A stretch of DNA of 35,957 nucleotides from CAZVRZ01 sp964629965 (GCA_964629965.1 CAZVRZ010000047.1:1-35957); one strand, 5' to 3'. Numbered from the stretch's first letter, positions 7,745 to 15,677 are shown. Program-made: numbers and translations. The notes: a model not told the origin generated them from the letters alone.

Positions 7745-7976
7745 AGTTGGCCTGCACAGCCACTGCATGGCCGCGCCGACGACTGCCTTAGACATATTCA
7801 AGACTGCATCGGCATCGTAGTTGCGGTAATAGCACTCCGTGTTCACCACCAGGCCGAGGTGCAGCGTATAGAGGAAAAAGCGCATCCCAGTGAACCAGGC
7901 AGGGCGTGGTGACTTCCTCCAGCGCGGGGGCGTGCTTATGGATGGCATTGAACCAGCCTTCCTTCAATTCAATTCG
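7745..7976 (-). pseudogene. remnant of an aminoglycoside-phosphotransferase-family kinase
   Basis: Two pieces in different frames resemble an APH/choline-kinase-like phosphotransferase. The first (about 7976-7890) encodes WFNAIHKHAPALEEV and TTPCLVHWD, the start of the catalytic HxD loop. The second (about 7882-7775) encodes RFFLYTLHLGLVVNTECYYR, typical of the C-terminal helices of this family. About 80 intervening residues, including the rest of the catalytic loop and the metal-binding DFE region, are missing, as is the entire N-lobe. No function is expected. Confidence 0.6.
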
Positions 7977-7983
7977 TGATCGT

Positions 7984-9315
7984 TTAAAGTCTTTCTGCCA
8001 CCCAGATCAACGCCCGGCCGTAAGCCCGGGGCTCCTTGGTGTACGACGAATACACCTGCAGCACGCGGAAGCCGCACAGGCGCAGCAGGTGGCGGGTCTC
8101 CGTCTCGAACGACCAGCGCAGGCGCAGCAGCCGCTTGCGCCGCCCAATCGCCTGGCCTTGTTCATCCAACTCTTCGTAGATCCACTGCACGTCGACCACC
8201 TGCTGCTCCGGATCGTATTGCGGGGCATTCCAAATCCGTTCTCGCCGGCCGCGGGCGTTGATGTATTCGGCCCTGATCTGGAATTCGGTCTCTCCTCCCT
8301 TGAGCTGAGCAGAGATCATCGTGTAATTCGGATCGAAGGTGTTGAAGGTCAAGATGCCGCCCGGCGCCAGGTGCCGGTGGATGTTGCGCAAGGCCTGTTC
8401 CTGCGCTTGCGGGGTGAGCAGGTGCATGTACCCACTGCGGGCGATGATCGCCAGCGAGGCGCCTTCTTCCAGGTGGAAATCCGTCATGTTGGCGCACACC
8501 AGGCGCGCTTTATCCTGTTGGGAGGCAGGCAGCCGGGCCAGTTTTCTTTGCAATACAGACAGCATGGCCTGCGAAATATCGATCCCCGTCACCCGGTAAC
8601 CGTGGGCGACGAAGGGCAGCAGCAGCACACCGGTGCCGCAGGCGATATCCAGGATACCCTGCTGCCCATATTCCTGCGCCAACTCCAGGTGAAAATCGAC
8701 CAGGCTGCGGTCGTCACCCACCAGGGCAGAGACATAGAAATCGTAATTCTCGGCCACATCCTCATGTTCGTGTAAGTCCATGGCTGACTCCAGCGGAGCG
8801 CCACCTTTTGACTCGCGCCCGGCTGGTTGCACCGGCAGCCAGAATTCGCAATAACTGTCCGCGCTGACGCCATCGTTGCCCGGAAAATACACTTCCATCT
8901 CAGGCGCCGGGGCATGCTCGTAGCCCGAGGCAGGCAGCCACTCCATGAAAGCGAACATCTCCGATTCCACAATTGCTTCGGGCACCTTGCCCACGCACGC
9001 GAACACAGCCCACTGTGCGGCCGGCACGTGCTGCACTTCCAGTTCGCCGGCATAGTCCTCCGGCTTCTCGATCCCGATCAGGTAATAGAATTCGCGCTTC
9101 GCCGGGTCCTGTTCCACGCACGAGACACCCAAGAGCGAGCTTTTCGTCTGCGCCCCAGGCTGCCCCGCGCTGATCTGCGCCAGCCCGTCAAGCAGCCCTT
9201 CCTGGCGGCACTGCTCCCAAAACCGTCCAAACAGATCGTTGTCTTGCGCCCCGATCCAAACCTTTTTGCCAACCACTTCGAAGGCCGGCCTTTCGACGAT
9301 CCGATAGCGACTCAT
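7984..9315 (-). CDS. fusion of GyrI-like effector-binding domain and SAM-dependent methyltransferase
   Basis: A 443-residue cytoplasmic protein. Residues about 1-167 match the GyrI-like/AraC effector-binding fold: an opening YRIVERPAFEVVGKKVWI strand, WEQC helix, YYLIGIEKPEDY, and the closing EFWLPV strand. Residues about 185-443 form a class I methyltransferase with motif I ILDIACGTG near residue 218, an acidic GIDIS at the end of strand 2, and GGILTFNTFD after motif III. The fusion suggests that the GyrI pocket senses or presents a hydrophobic small molecule that the methyltransferase modifies; that is an inference. AGGAG lies 9 nt before the ATG. The neighbour 25 bp upstream is ClbS/DfsB-like, another small-molecule-protection fold, so a resistance or detoxification theme is possible. 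Confidence 0.85.
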   Translation of the reverse strand: MSRYRIVERPAFEVVGKKVWIGAQDNDLFGRFWEQCRQEGLLDGLAQISAGQPGAQTKSSLLGVSCVEQDPAKREFYYLIGIEKPEDYAGELEVQHVPAAQWAVFACVGKVPEAIVESEMFAFMEWLPASGYEHAPAPEMEVYFPGNDGVSADSYCEFWLPVQPAGRESKGGAPLESAMDLHEHEDVAENYDFYVSALVGDDRSLVDFHLELAQEYGQQGILDIACGTGVLLLPFVAHGYRVTGIDISQAMLSVLQRKLARLPASQQDKARLVCANMTDFHLEEGASLAIIARSGYMHLLTPQAQEQALRNIHRHLAPGGILTFNTFDPNYTMISAQLKGGETEFQIRAEYINARGRRERIWNAPQYDPEQQVVDVQWIYEELDEQGQAIGRRKRLLRLRWSFETETRHLLRLCGFRVLQVYSSYTKEPRAYGRALIWVAERL

Positions 9316-9340
9316 GTTCAGCTTCTCCTAAGAGGACGCC

Positions 9341-9850
9341 TCACGGGCAGCACTGGCGAATGGCCTTCACAATGATGTTACGGATGGCCCACTCGTAATG
9401 CTCGCAGGTGTTGGCGGCGATCCATTCCAGCAAAGGCATTTCTTCGGTCCACAGGTACACTTTGGGCTCGCGGATCTCCCGCTCCTTCATGCTCTCGACC
9501 AATGCCAGGATCTCTTTGTAGGAGCGATCGAACTGCGCCAGCACGTCTTCCAGGGGTTCATCTTTGCGCAGGTCGTAAGCCTGCCGGTTGAGCTGCGCCA
9601 GGTCTCCCCAGGCCATACCGGGCGCCGGCATCTCGGGCCTCTCGCCGCGCTTGCCGGCCTGGTACCAGCCGATGAAGCGCTGCTCCCAGTCGCCCAGGTG
9701 CGCCAGGATATCCTTGACCGACCAATCATCCATCGCCCCGGGCCAGGTCATCTGCTCCGGGGTCAACTGGGTAAACTTCCTGACCAGCCGGCGGTGGTTC
9801 TGGCGGATCTTCAAGAGCAGTTCCGCCTTCGTGGTCGCTTTTTCGCTCAT
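9341..9850 (-). CDS. ClbS/DfsB-family four-helix-bundle protein
   Basis: 169 residues. The opening TTKAELLLKIRQNHRRL, then WSVKDILAHLGDWEQRFIGWY and the final WIAANTCEHYEWAIRNI are typical of the ClbS/DfsB branch of the DinB-like superfamily. ClbS protects colibactin producers by hydrolysing the colibactin cyclopropane; most homologues have no known substrate. His residues in the HLGDWE and CEHYEW segments are in the positions that often bind metal in DinB folds. I chose the ATG at 9850, since GTGGAG lies 8 nt upstream and the family starts here. An in-frame ATG at 9871 also has an AAGGAG and would add seven residues. Confidence 0.82.
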   Translation of the reverse strand: MSEKATTKAELLLKIRQNHRRLVRKFTQLTPEQMTWPGAMDDWSVKDILAHLGDWEQRFIGWYQAGKRGERPEMPAPGMAWGDLAQLNRQAYDLRKDEPLEDVLAQFDRSYKEILALVESMKEREIREPKVYLWTEEMPLLEWIAANTCEHYEWAIRNIIVKAIRQCCP

Positions 9851-9883
9851 CGGATTCGCTCCACTTCCCATCCTTCTCCTTGA

Positions 9884-10909
9884 CTAGCCGCCCCACCCCG
9901 CTAACCGGGCCAACAGCCACCAGAAAGCCTTTCCCTTCAGGTAGCAGTTCAACGGGTGCGAATGGGCGCACCAGTCGGCCGGAATGTCAGGGCATTCGTC
10001 CGGGTGGGCGCTGCAGTATTCATCGCACCACGGGCATTCATCACCGGCGTCCGGGTAGTAGGTGCCATCCGGCGAGTAACTCTCGATATCGGCAAAGTCG
10101 AACAAGATCTTATTGTTTTGGCGCACGTATTCGCGGATCTGGTTGTTGCGTTGATACAGGTTGCCGTCCACGCCGCTGCCATCCAGGTGACCGGTCATGT
10201 AAACGAACTGGACATCGGGATAATCATTCTCCAGCCCGTTCATCAAGGCCAGGTACGAATCGGCAATATCGCTGTCGCTGGAACCGCTCACCTGCCCGCA
10301 CCACGACCAAACCACCACGTTGCGGTCGCTGCCGGCGCCTTCCAGGTATTGGCGAGTGTAGGCCTCCCAAGTGGTGCTATCGGGGTTCCCCAGGTCGCCG
10401 TCGGGGACTCCATCGGCCAGCGAAAGCACGCCCACCTGGATGCTGCCGTCACCATTAAACTCGTAGAGGGGGTTGTGTGTTGCCAGCTCGGCCATCCCGG
10501 TCACTATCTGGCTGCCGTGCGAAGTATGCCCGTAGCTCAGCCGCAGGATTTCCTTGGCCATCTCAAGATAATATGAGGGGATCTGGCTGATATCGGTGTG
10601 CGTATGGTCGGCAATGATCCCCTGCGGCGCAGGAATGGTGATCGTGCCGGTGGGCGTCGGCGTGGGTGTGGCAGTGGAAATGGTTGCGGTAGCAGTCGCA
10701 GTCGCAGTGGCAATGGAAGTGGTCGCAGTAGCGGTAGCAGTAGCAGTGGGCGTGGAAGCAATGGTCGCCTCGAAACCGTCCAGCACCATCGGCAGGTAGG
10801 CTCTGGGGTCTTCATCGAGACGCAGCCGGCTGCCGAAAGCTGCTTGCACAAACACGAATGACACAATAACCAGAATAAAAACAAAAAGATGAGATCGGGT
10901 GATTTTCAT
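9884..10909 (-). CDS. secreted SGNH-hydrolase-like protein with Thr/Ala/Pro linker
   Basis: 341 residues. Signal peptide at residues about 1-26 (MKITRSHLFVFILVIVSF). A low-complexity linker at about 52-95 is made of TATATAT and TPTPT repeats and is probably an exposed or glycosylated spacer. The C-terminal domain starts around IIADHTHTDISQIP and contains GHTSHGSQI, NVVVWSWCGQ, VQFVYMTGHLDG and a final HPLNCYLKGKAFWWLLARL. This looks like an SGNH/GDSL-related hydrolase found in environmental bacteria; the nucleophile is not assigned with confidence. Six cysteines near the C-terminus suggest disulphides. GAGAGGA precedes the ATG at 10909. Transcription probably starts from the promoter at 10976-11004. 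Confidence 0.75.
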   Translation of the reverse strand: MKITRSHLFVFILVIVSFVFVQAAFGSRLRLDEDPRAYLPMVLDGFEATIASTPTATATATATTSIATATATATATISTATPTPTPTGTITIPAPQGIIADHTHTDISQIPSYYLEMAKEILRLSYGHTSHGSQIVTGMAELATHNPLYEFNGDGSIQVGVLSLADGVPDGDLGNPDSTTWEAYTRQYLEGAGSDRNVVVWSWCGQVSGSSDSDIADSYLALMNGLENDYPDVQFVYMTGHLDGSGVDGNLYQRNNQIREYVRQNNKILFDFADIESYSPDGTYYPDAGDECPWCDEYCSAHPDECPDIPADWCAHSHPLNCYLKGKAFWWLLARLAGWGG

Positions 10910-10975
10910 GAACTGCGTCCTCTCAGGAATGGAATATGGCGAAAGTCCAAATCACAGTGAATGGATACACGCGCA

Positions 10976-11004
10976 AGTATACCCAATTCGCTTGCGCAGC
11001 ACAA
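10976..11004 (-). promoter_or_regulatory. predicted sigma-70-type promoter for the SGNH-like gene
   Basis: On the minus strand, TTGTGC (11004-10999) and TATACT (10981-10976) are separated by 17 bp. The predicted leader is about 60 nt long before the ATG at 10909. It is divergent from the tetR promoter 43 bp away. Confidence 0.45.
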
Positions 11005-11046
11005 CGGGAAAACGTGGGAATATTTCTGCTATCTTGCGCCGCGCCC

Positions 11047-11074
11047 TTGACAAATCAGGAAACTCGTCTATAAT
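11047..11074 (+). promoter_or_regulatory. predicted tetR promoter
   Basis: Consensus -35 TTGACA (11047-11052) and -10 TATAAT (11069-11074) with a 16-bp spacer, 43 bp before the tetR start codon. The -10 box abuts the predicted operator at 11075-11089, so the regulator could block its own transcription. Confidence 0.75.
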
Positions 11075-11089
11075 AAACTGTATACGTTT
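11075..11089. promoter_or_regulatory. predicted TetR operator, autoregulatory copy
   Basis: AAACTGTATACGTTT has partial dyad symmetry (AAAC...GTTT around TAT). It shares the pattern AAAC-N6-CGTTTCTGG with the site at 11726-11740, upstream of the transporter genes. It covers the predicted transcription start of tetR. Confidence 0.5.
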
Positions 11090-11116
11090 CTGGTTTCCTT
11101 AGTAAGCGAGGTCTGT

Positions 11117-11662
11117 ATGGACGATAATACCCAAAAAGAAGTCATTGCCGATACCTTTCAGAAGCACTTCAACCACTTCGGTTTCAAGAAAACCTCGGTG
11201 GATGATATTTCGACCGAGCTGCACATCAGCAAAAAGACCATCTACCAACACTTCTCTACCAAAGAAGAGATCTTCTACTTCGTGGTCAGCCGCATCGCCC
11301 GCCAGTACCTGCGAGGCATGCAGCGAGACGTGGCGCAGTATCCCACCCACCGCGAGAAACTGGGCCAACTGGTGCGCCTGATCTTCGCCGAAGCCAAGAA
11401 ATGGCTCAAAGAAAACGATGCCTTTGAGTTCCGCTACAAGTACGAGATCGGCGAGCTGGCCTTTCGAGATGCTTACAGCGAGCTGCTCCAAACCCTGGTT
11501 CAGCAAGGCATGCAGAACGGCGAGTTCTCGCCCGCCCCGGTCGAGCTCACCACCCGCCTGATCCAGGGTATGCTCTCCGAAGCCATTCACCTGGTGACCA
11601 CCAATCCCGATCTGGAAGTGGAAGACCGCCTGGTCGAGGCCATTTGGAAATTGTTGCAATAA
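11117..11662 (+). CDS. TetR/AcrR-family transcriptional regulator
   Basis: 181 residues. The N-terminal DNA-binding domain spans about residues 5-55, with the helix-turn-helix VDDISTELHISKKTIYQHF and the characteristic STKEEIFYFVV after it. The remainder is an all-helical ligand-binding and dimerisation domain, whose ligand is unknown. GAGG lies 5 nt before the ATG. It is 100 bp upstream of a co-directional ABC exporter, and both units carry the same operator-like sequence. The likely role is a local repressor of the exporter, released by a transported substrate. Confidence 0.92.
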   Translation: MDDNTQKEVIADTFQKHFNHFGFKKTSVDDISTELHISKKTIYQHFSTKEEIFYFVVSRIARQYLRGMQRDVAQYPTHREKLGQLVRLIFAEAKKWLKENDAFEFRYKYEIGELAFRDAYSELLQTLVQQGMQNGEFSPAPVELTTRLIQGMLSEAIHLVTTNPDLEVEDRLVEAIWKLLQ

Positions 11663-11676
11663 ACCCCGGCGCTGCT

Positions 11677-11709
11677 TCCGGCGTAAGCCTGGATCGGCGC
11701 TATTTTTTT
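11677..11709 (+). terminator. possible weak terminator after tetR
   Basis: TCCGGC pairs with GCC-T-GGA around a GTAA loop (11677-11693), and a run of seven T follows at 11703-11709. The stem is short with one bulge, and a 9-nt gap separates it from the T run, so read-through into the transporter genes is likely. Confidence 0.3.
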
Positions 11710-11725
11710 ACCTATCGGAAACGGT

Positions 11726-11740
11726 AAACGAACATCGTTT
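11726..11740. promoter_or_regulatory. predicted TetR operator upstream of ABC exporter
   Basis: AAACGAACATCGTTT is a perfect inverted repeat, with arms AAACGA and TCGTTT and the spacer ACA. It is followed by CTGG, as is the tetR copy at 11075-11089. It lies 23 bp before the permease ATG and is the stronger of the two sites. Confidence 0.6.
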
Positions 11741-11762
11741 CTGGCGAAGAAGGAGCAATACC

Positions 11763-12926
11763 ATGTTCGAATATGCCCTGAAAAATATCCTGCGTCGCTG
11801 GACGCGCAGCCTGCTGACGGTTGGCGGCGTAGCCGTTATGATGACGCTCATCATCGTGATCACCGGCATCGTGGATTACCAGGTGCGCACGATGAACGCC
11901 CACGCCGCAGCCGGCTCGGGCAAGATCAACGTGCAGCCCCTGCTGGCCGGAGCAGTTTATCCCGCCGAGGGCCTTGACCTGCCCGAAGCCGATGCCGCCG
12001 CCCTGCTGGCGCAGACCCAAAGCTACATCCAGGCTGCGCTTTCGGCCCGGGTGGTTTACTTTGCCTTGCAAGAACCGCTCTACCCCAACCAGCCGCCCGA
12101 GCTGATCCTGACCGGCATCGAATCGGGCTGCGAGCAAGCCTTTACCGGCAGCGTTGCACGGGATGTCAGGCCGGTCGCCGGCAGCGAGTTCTTCGCCGGC
12201 AGCCCAGATCTCTTCCCGGTCATCCTCGGCCAGCATGCCGCCCAGGTTTATGCTGCCCAAACGGGCCAGGCGGTGCAGATCGGCGCGCAGCTATCCATCC
12301 TGGAACAGGATTTCAGCGTGATCGGCGTGCTGGATCGCTCGGCGGACATCGTGGTCAACAACGCCGTCATCATCCCCCTGGCGCAGGCCCAGGCGCTGCT
12401 CGACAAGCCGGGCTTTGTCTCCTCTGTCATTCTAACCGCGGCGGATGTCAACACCGATCAGGATATTTTGCGGGTGGTCGCCAGCGACTTTCCCCGCTTG
12501 GTGGTGGTCACCGATGACACCGTGCGCCGCAACGCGCAAGCCGGCATCCAGATTTTCGAAGAGATGATCAACGCCGTCAGCGTTGTGGTGGTGCTGTGCG
12601 CCGCGCTGCTGATCATGACCGTAACGCTCATCACCATTAAGGAACGCACCAAAGAGATCGGCGTGCTGCGAGCGCTGGGCGCTTCGCTGGAGCGGGTGAT
12701 CGGCGCAGTGATCATCGAGATCTTCTTGCTCAGCCTGGCCGGCAGCCTGCTGGGCGGGGTTATCTCGGGCTTTGTGCTGGCCTTTGGGCTGCAAGAGAAC
12801 CTGTTCAACCTGGGCCACATCCTGCGCTACCTGCCTTTGGCGGCGCTGCTAACGCTGCTGGCCGGCCTGGTTCCCGCAGTCAACATCAGCCGCATCTTAC
12901 CAGTAGAAGCGCTGCGTTACGAATAA
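11763..12926 (+). CDS. ABC transporter permease, FtsX/MacB type
   Basis: 387 residues with the FtsX-like layout. One transmembrane helix lies at residues about 15-38 (LLTVGGVAVMMTLIIVITGI). A large extracytoplasmic MacB-like domain spans about 40-270. Three further helices lie at about 275-300, 318-345 and 355-375, ending in PVEALRYE, a usual ending for this family. The cytoplasmic ERTKEIGVLRALGAS motif couples to the ATPase. AAGGAG lies 7 nt before the ATG. It is followed after 11 bp by its LolD-like ATPase and is predicted to be repressed by the upstream TetR regulator. Substrate unknown; lipoprotein, peptide or lipid extrusion are typical roles. Confidence 0.92.
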   Translation: MFEYALKNILRRWTRSLLTVGGVAVMMTLIIVITGIVDYQVRTMNAHAAAGSGKINVQPLLAGAVYPAEGLDLPEADAAALLAQTQSYIQAALSARVVYFALQEPLYPNQPPELILTGIESGCEQAFTGSVARDVRPVAGSEFFAGSPDLFPVILGQHAAQVYAAQTGQAVQIGAQLSILEQDFSVIGVLDRSADIVVNNAVIIPLAQAQALLDKPGFVSSVILTAADVNTDQDILRVVASDFPRLVVVTDDTVRRNAQAGIQIFEEMINAVSVVVVLCAALLIMTVTLITIKERTKEIGVLRALGASLERVIGAVIIEIFLLSLAGSLLGGVISGFVLAFGLQENLFNLGHILRYLPLAALLTLLAGLVPAVNISRILPVEALRYE

Positions 12927-12937
12927 AAGGAGACGAT

Positions 12938-13609
12938 ATGCACACCATCATCCAATTAAAGAATGTCAAGAAAATGTACCCCATGGGGCGCTCCACCGTC
13001 CACGCCCTGCGCGGGGTGGACCTGGCGCTCGAAAGCGGGCGTTACTATTCCATCGTCGGGCCGAGCGGCTCGGGAAAATCTACCTTGCTGCACATCATCG
13101 GCTGCATGGATGCGCCCAGCAGCGGCGAAGTGTGGCTCGGCGGGCAGCCCATCCACAGCCTGGGCGAGCGCGGCCGCACGGCCCTGCGCGCCCGGCAGAT
13201 CGGTTTCATCTTCCAGTCCTTCCACCTGAACCCCATCCTGACCGTGCGCGACAACGTCTCCATCGCCCTGCAGTTCCTGGGCGTGAGCCGCCGGCAGGCA
13301 AAAAGCCGCGCCGAAGCCTGGCTGGAGCGCGTCGGCTTAGGCCGCCGGCTGGAACACTACCCCAGCGAGCTTTCCGGCGGCGAGCGCCAGCGTGTGGCCA
13401 TTGCCCGCGCCCTGGTCAAAGACCCGCAGCTCATCCTGGCTGACGAGCCGACCGGCAACCTGGACTCGCACACTGGAAGCGAGATCGTGGGCTTGCTGCA
13501 GGAGATCAACCAGCAGGCCCAGGCAACCATCATCCAGGTGACGCACGATCCAGAGATCGCCGCCCTCAGCGATGAAACCATCTATTTCAAAGATGGGCTG
13601 GTGATATAA
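12938..13609 (+). CDS. ABC transporter ATP-binding protein, LolD/MacB type
   Basis: 223 residues, complete. Walker A GPSGSGKS at residues 41-48, Q-loop in IGFIFQSFHLNP, signature LSGGERQRVAIARAL from about residue 144, Walker B LILADEPTGNLD from about 165, and the switch histidine in QVTHDPE. The NLDS-type D-loop and the QSFHLNP stretch are typical of the LolD/MacB branch that pairs with FtsX-like permeases. AAGGAG precedes the ATG at 12938. It forms a two-gene exporter with the permease 11 bp upstream. A strong hairpin terminator follows at 13644. Confidence 0.95.
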   Translation: MHTIIQLKNVKKMYPMGRSTVHALRGVDLALESGRYYSIVGPSGSGKSTLLHIIGCMDAPSSGEVWLGGQPIHSLGERGRTALRARQIGFIFQSFHLNPILTVRDNVSIALQFLGVSRRQAKSRAEAWLERVGLGRRLEHYPSELSGGERQRVAIARALVKDPQLILADEPTGNLDSHTGSEIVGLLQEINQQAQATIIQVTHDPEIAALSDETIYFKDGLVI

Positions 13610-13643
13610 GGTTTTTGGTATCCTCTCAATAATCCGGGGGGAA

Positions 13644-13699
13644 GTGGGGTGTTTTGGGCGTGCTGCGCACGCCCAAAACACCCCACACCCCTCTTTTTT
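13644..13699 (+). terminator. strong intrinsic terminator
   Basis: A perfect 20-bp stem (13644-13663 with 13667-13686) has a TGC loop. A run of six T follows at 13694-13699. It sits 34 bp after the ABC ATPase stop and 46 bp before the end of the convergent gene at 13746. The stem is unusually long for a terminator, and the pyrimidine tract between stem and T run is slightly displaced. Confidence 0.75.
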
Positions 13700-13745
13700 G
13701 AGAAGATACAATCAGCAAGCGGTGCGCCCGGCGCCGCCTGCGCTT

Positions 13746-14291
13746 TCAGACAGCCGCGGCCACAGTCGCAGTGACAGCCACCACCGCAGCCGAGTCGTTT
13801 TGCATCATGATCGTCAAGTACCAGCCCAGCGCCGCCAGCCAGGGCAGTTCGGCCAGGGAAGCGGCCTCCGGCAGGATTTGCACGTGCGCCGACATGTGCA
13901 GAAAACCTTTGATCTGGCGGTACTTCAGCAGCGGGGCGCCGCCTTCGGCGGCGATGGCATACTCGGTCATCCAGAAATTGGTGCTGGCGGGGTATTTGCG
14001 CCCATCGGCCATCTCCAGCGTGCCGCCGTCCGACCAGGTGTTGTTCTTAAAGATGGCGATATCCTGCTCGCTGCCACAGGCGCGGATAGTCACCCGCGGC
14101 TGCCAGAAGCCCACCCGCTTAAACGTCCAACAGCCGTCGGCGCTCTCGGCAGTGGCGAAAGAACCGAACGAACTGCGGAAGCGCAGCGTGGCGGCCACCT
14201 CATCCCCGTCCTGCAGCTCGTATTCCATTTTCATCGCCTGCGTCTGAACCCATTTTAGCTCGCGATCGATCAGGGTAAAGATACTTTTCAT
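13746..14291 (-). CDS. conserved hypothetical protein, possibly LURP-one/scramblase-like
   Basis: 181 residues, soluble, no signal peptide. The strand-rich body (LRFRSSFGSFATAESADGC, WTFKRVGFWQPRVTIRACG, IAIFKNNTWSDGGTLEM) alternates short beta strands in a way that recalls LURP-one/Tubby-C-like barrels. I am not certain of the family and make no functional claim. The C-terminal 15 residues are Ala/Val-rich. AGGAGG precedes the ATG at 14291. It begins 9 bp after the SdpI-like gene, whose end contains this ribosome binding site, so the two are co-transcribed. Confidence 0.65.
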   Translation of the reverse strand: MKSIFTLIDRELKWVQTQAMKMEYELQDGDEVAATLRFRSSFGSFATAESADGCWTFKRVGFWQPRVTIRACGSEQDIAIFKNNTWSDGGTLEMADGRKYPASTNFWMTEYAIAAEGGAPLLKYRQIKGFLHMSAHVQILPEAASLAELPWLAALGWYLTIMMQNDSAAVVAVTATVAAAV

Positions 14292-14300
14292 GATACCTCC

Positions 14301-14639
14301 TCACAACATCCGTAAATAACGAAAGCTCAACGCCACCACCAACGACAAGCTGACCATGATGACTGCGGTAACCGACAGGTTATACACCGCCAAGTCCGTT
14401 CCAACGCCAGGTAGGCAGCGCAATCCCACCGCAGCGACAGCCCAAATAATCCCCGCAACCAGCATCAGACGCCCACTGTATGCATTGGCCTCGTACCATA
14501 TCTTTTCGTCTGACAGAGTCTTCGGAACGCGGAAGCCATACCAGGAGTTGGGCTTCACCTTGCGCAAGATAATCGGCACACACAACCCCACCAGCAAGAG
14601 GCTGACCAGCACAAAATAAATCATAAAACCCGTGATCAT
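14301..14639 (-). CDS. SdpI-like membrane protein
   Basis: 112 residues with three predicted transmembrane helices, around residues 4-22, 58-75 and 88-108. The cytoplasmic loop VKPNSWYGFRVPKTL followed by WYEANAYSGR is the signature of SdpI-family proteins; Bacillus SdpI gives immunity to the SdpC toxin and binds a regulator. The role here is unknown. I chose the ATG at 14639 because it gives the usual N-terminus, although no Shine-Dalgarno precedes it. A TTG at 14666, with GAAGGA very close upstream, would add nine residues. It lies between DUF402 and unknown genes on the same strand. Confidence 0.78.
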   Translation of the reverse strand: MITGFMIYFVLVSLLLVGLCVPIILRKVKPNSWYGFRVPKTLSDEKIWYEANAYSGRLMLVAGIIWAVAAVGLRCLPGVGTDLAVYNLSVTAVIMVSLSLVVALSFRYLRML

Positions 14640-14673
14640 ACTATCATTATACACAATGTACTGCAAAGATCCT

Positions 14674-15237
14674 TCAAATTAACCTTGATGGCGGCAGCCC
14701 ATCAACTTGCCAAAGCATTTGGCGATGAACATCGCTCAATGCAAGCAGCTCAAATTGGTTCCGGGCAATACGTTCCATCAGCCGCTCGGCTGTTTGCCAG
14801 GCCAGGTCGAACTCGGCTGCTGAGATTTCGCCGCTCTCCCGCGCCGCCAGCAGTTCATCGGCATCTTTGACCTCCACCTCCCGCGTTGGGGAGACGACCA
14901 AATCCAGGTACAGGTCGTCCATCCAGGGGATTTGATCCTGGTCGAGACCCGTGCGCAGGCAAATATCGATATACCACAAGACCAGCCGGCCATGATGATC
15001 GTATTGAGCCGTCACGGTGAAGTGTTCGCCGCTTGGGAACTGCCGCAGCCAGGTATACCCCGCATCCGCAATGCAAAATTCTCGCCCGAAATATGCAACC
15101 ACCAACGGGGCGCTCACGGCGTCCATGCAATACAAAGTGATATGCCCTTTGAATTCCGGGGTATCCAGTTCCGAATGGTAGAAACGGTTCCGCAGAATGC
15201 GTTTCCAACCGGGGAGATTGGCCCACTTGCGTTCCAT
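14674..15237 (-). CDS. DUF402 domain-containing protein
   Basis: 187 residues. The DUF402 core includes YFGREFCIADAGYTWLRQFP, then WYIDICLRTG, then DDLYLDLVVSPTREVEVKDADEL and GEISAAEFDLA. The acidic residues in DDLYLDLVV and VKDADEL bind divalent metal in characterised relatives, which are nucleoside di/triphosphate phosphatases or FAU-1-like RNA-binding proteins. The substrate here is not known. The start ATG at 15237 has no Shine-Dalgarno. A good promoter at 15247-15276 puts the transcription start almost at the ATG, so a leaderless mRNA is likely. First gene of a three-gene minus-strand unit. Confidence 0.85.
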   Translation of the reverse strand: MERKWANLPGWKRILRNRFYHSELDTPEFKGHITLYCMDAVSAPLVVAYFGREFCIADAGYTWLRQFPSGEHFTVTAQYDHHGRLVLWYIDICLRTGLDQDQIPWMDDLYLDLVVSPTREVEVKDADELLAARESGEISAAEFDLAWQTAERLMERIARNQFELLALSDVHRQMLWQVDGLPPSRLI

Positions 15238-15246
15238 AGATACTGA

Positions 15247-15276
15247 ATTATATATCCAAAAAAATGATAAAATCAA
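15247..15276 (-). promoter_or_regulatory. promoter giving a probable leaderless DUF402 transcript
   Basis: On the minus strand, TTGATT (15276-15271) and TATAAT (15252-15247) are separated by 18 bp. Initiation about 7 nt downstream would fall within a few bases of the ATG at 15237, and no ribosome binding site intervenes. Confidence 0.55.
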
Positions 15277-15293
15277 CAGGAAAAGGAGCCGCC

Positions 15294-15677
15294 ATGCCTG
15301 AAATTCCTGCCGACCTGCTCGAGTTTGCTTATTTCTTCGTCATCCTGGCCATTGCCAGCCTGGTGCTGGCCATCATCCTGCTGATCTACATCATGTCGCG
15401 CGTCAAGCGCATCCAACTGCCCGACAATGCCGACTGGAAGACCGCCATGCTGGCCACGCCGCTGTCGGTCGTGATCATGCTAGACCTGCTCGACTTCGCT
15501 CTCGATTTCTTTGCCATGCCGTTCTCCTGGGCCATCCTCAGCTACCTGGGGTTAAAGCCGCTGCGCGGCGTGACCGTCATCGAAAGCCTGATCCCCGGCA
15601 CGCAGGCCCTGCCCACCATGACCGCCGGTTGGGTACTGGCGCGCGTCCTCAAGAACAGCAACCAACCCTTCCTGTAA
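15294..15677 (+). CDS. small membrane protein of unknown function
   Basis: 127 residues. A hydrophobic helix covers residues about 10-36 (FAYFFVILAIASLVLAIILL), a second about 50-75 (MLATPLSVVIMLDLLDFALDFF), and a weaker one about 76-90. An amphipathic tail follows. I do not recognise the family. The ATG at 15294 follows AAGGAG; an in-frame ATG at 15264 has no such site. It is 14 bp upstream of the adenosine deaminase gene and probably in its operon. Confidence 0.75.
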   Translation: MPEIPADLLEFAYFFVILAIASLVLAIILLIYIMSRVKRIQLPDNADWKTAMLATPLSVVIMLDLLDFALDFFAMPFSWAILSYLGLKPLRGVTVIESLIPGTQALPTMTAGWVLARVLKNSNQPFL

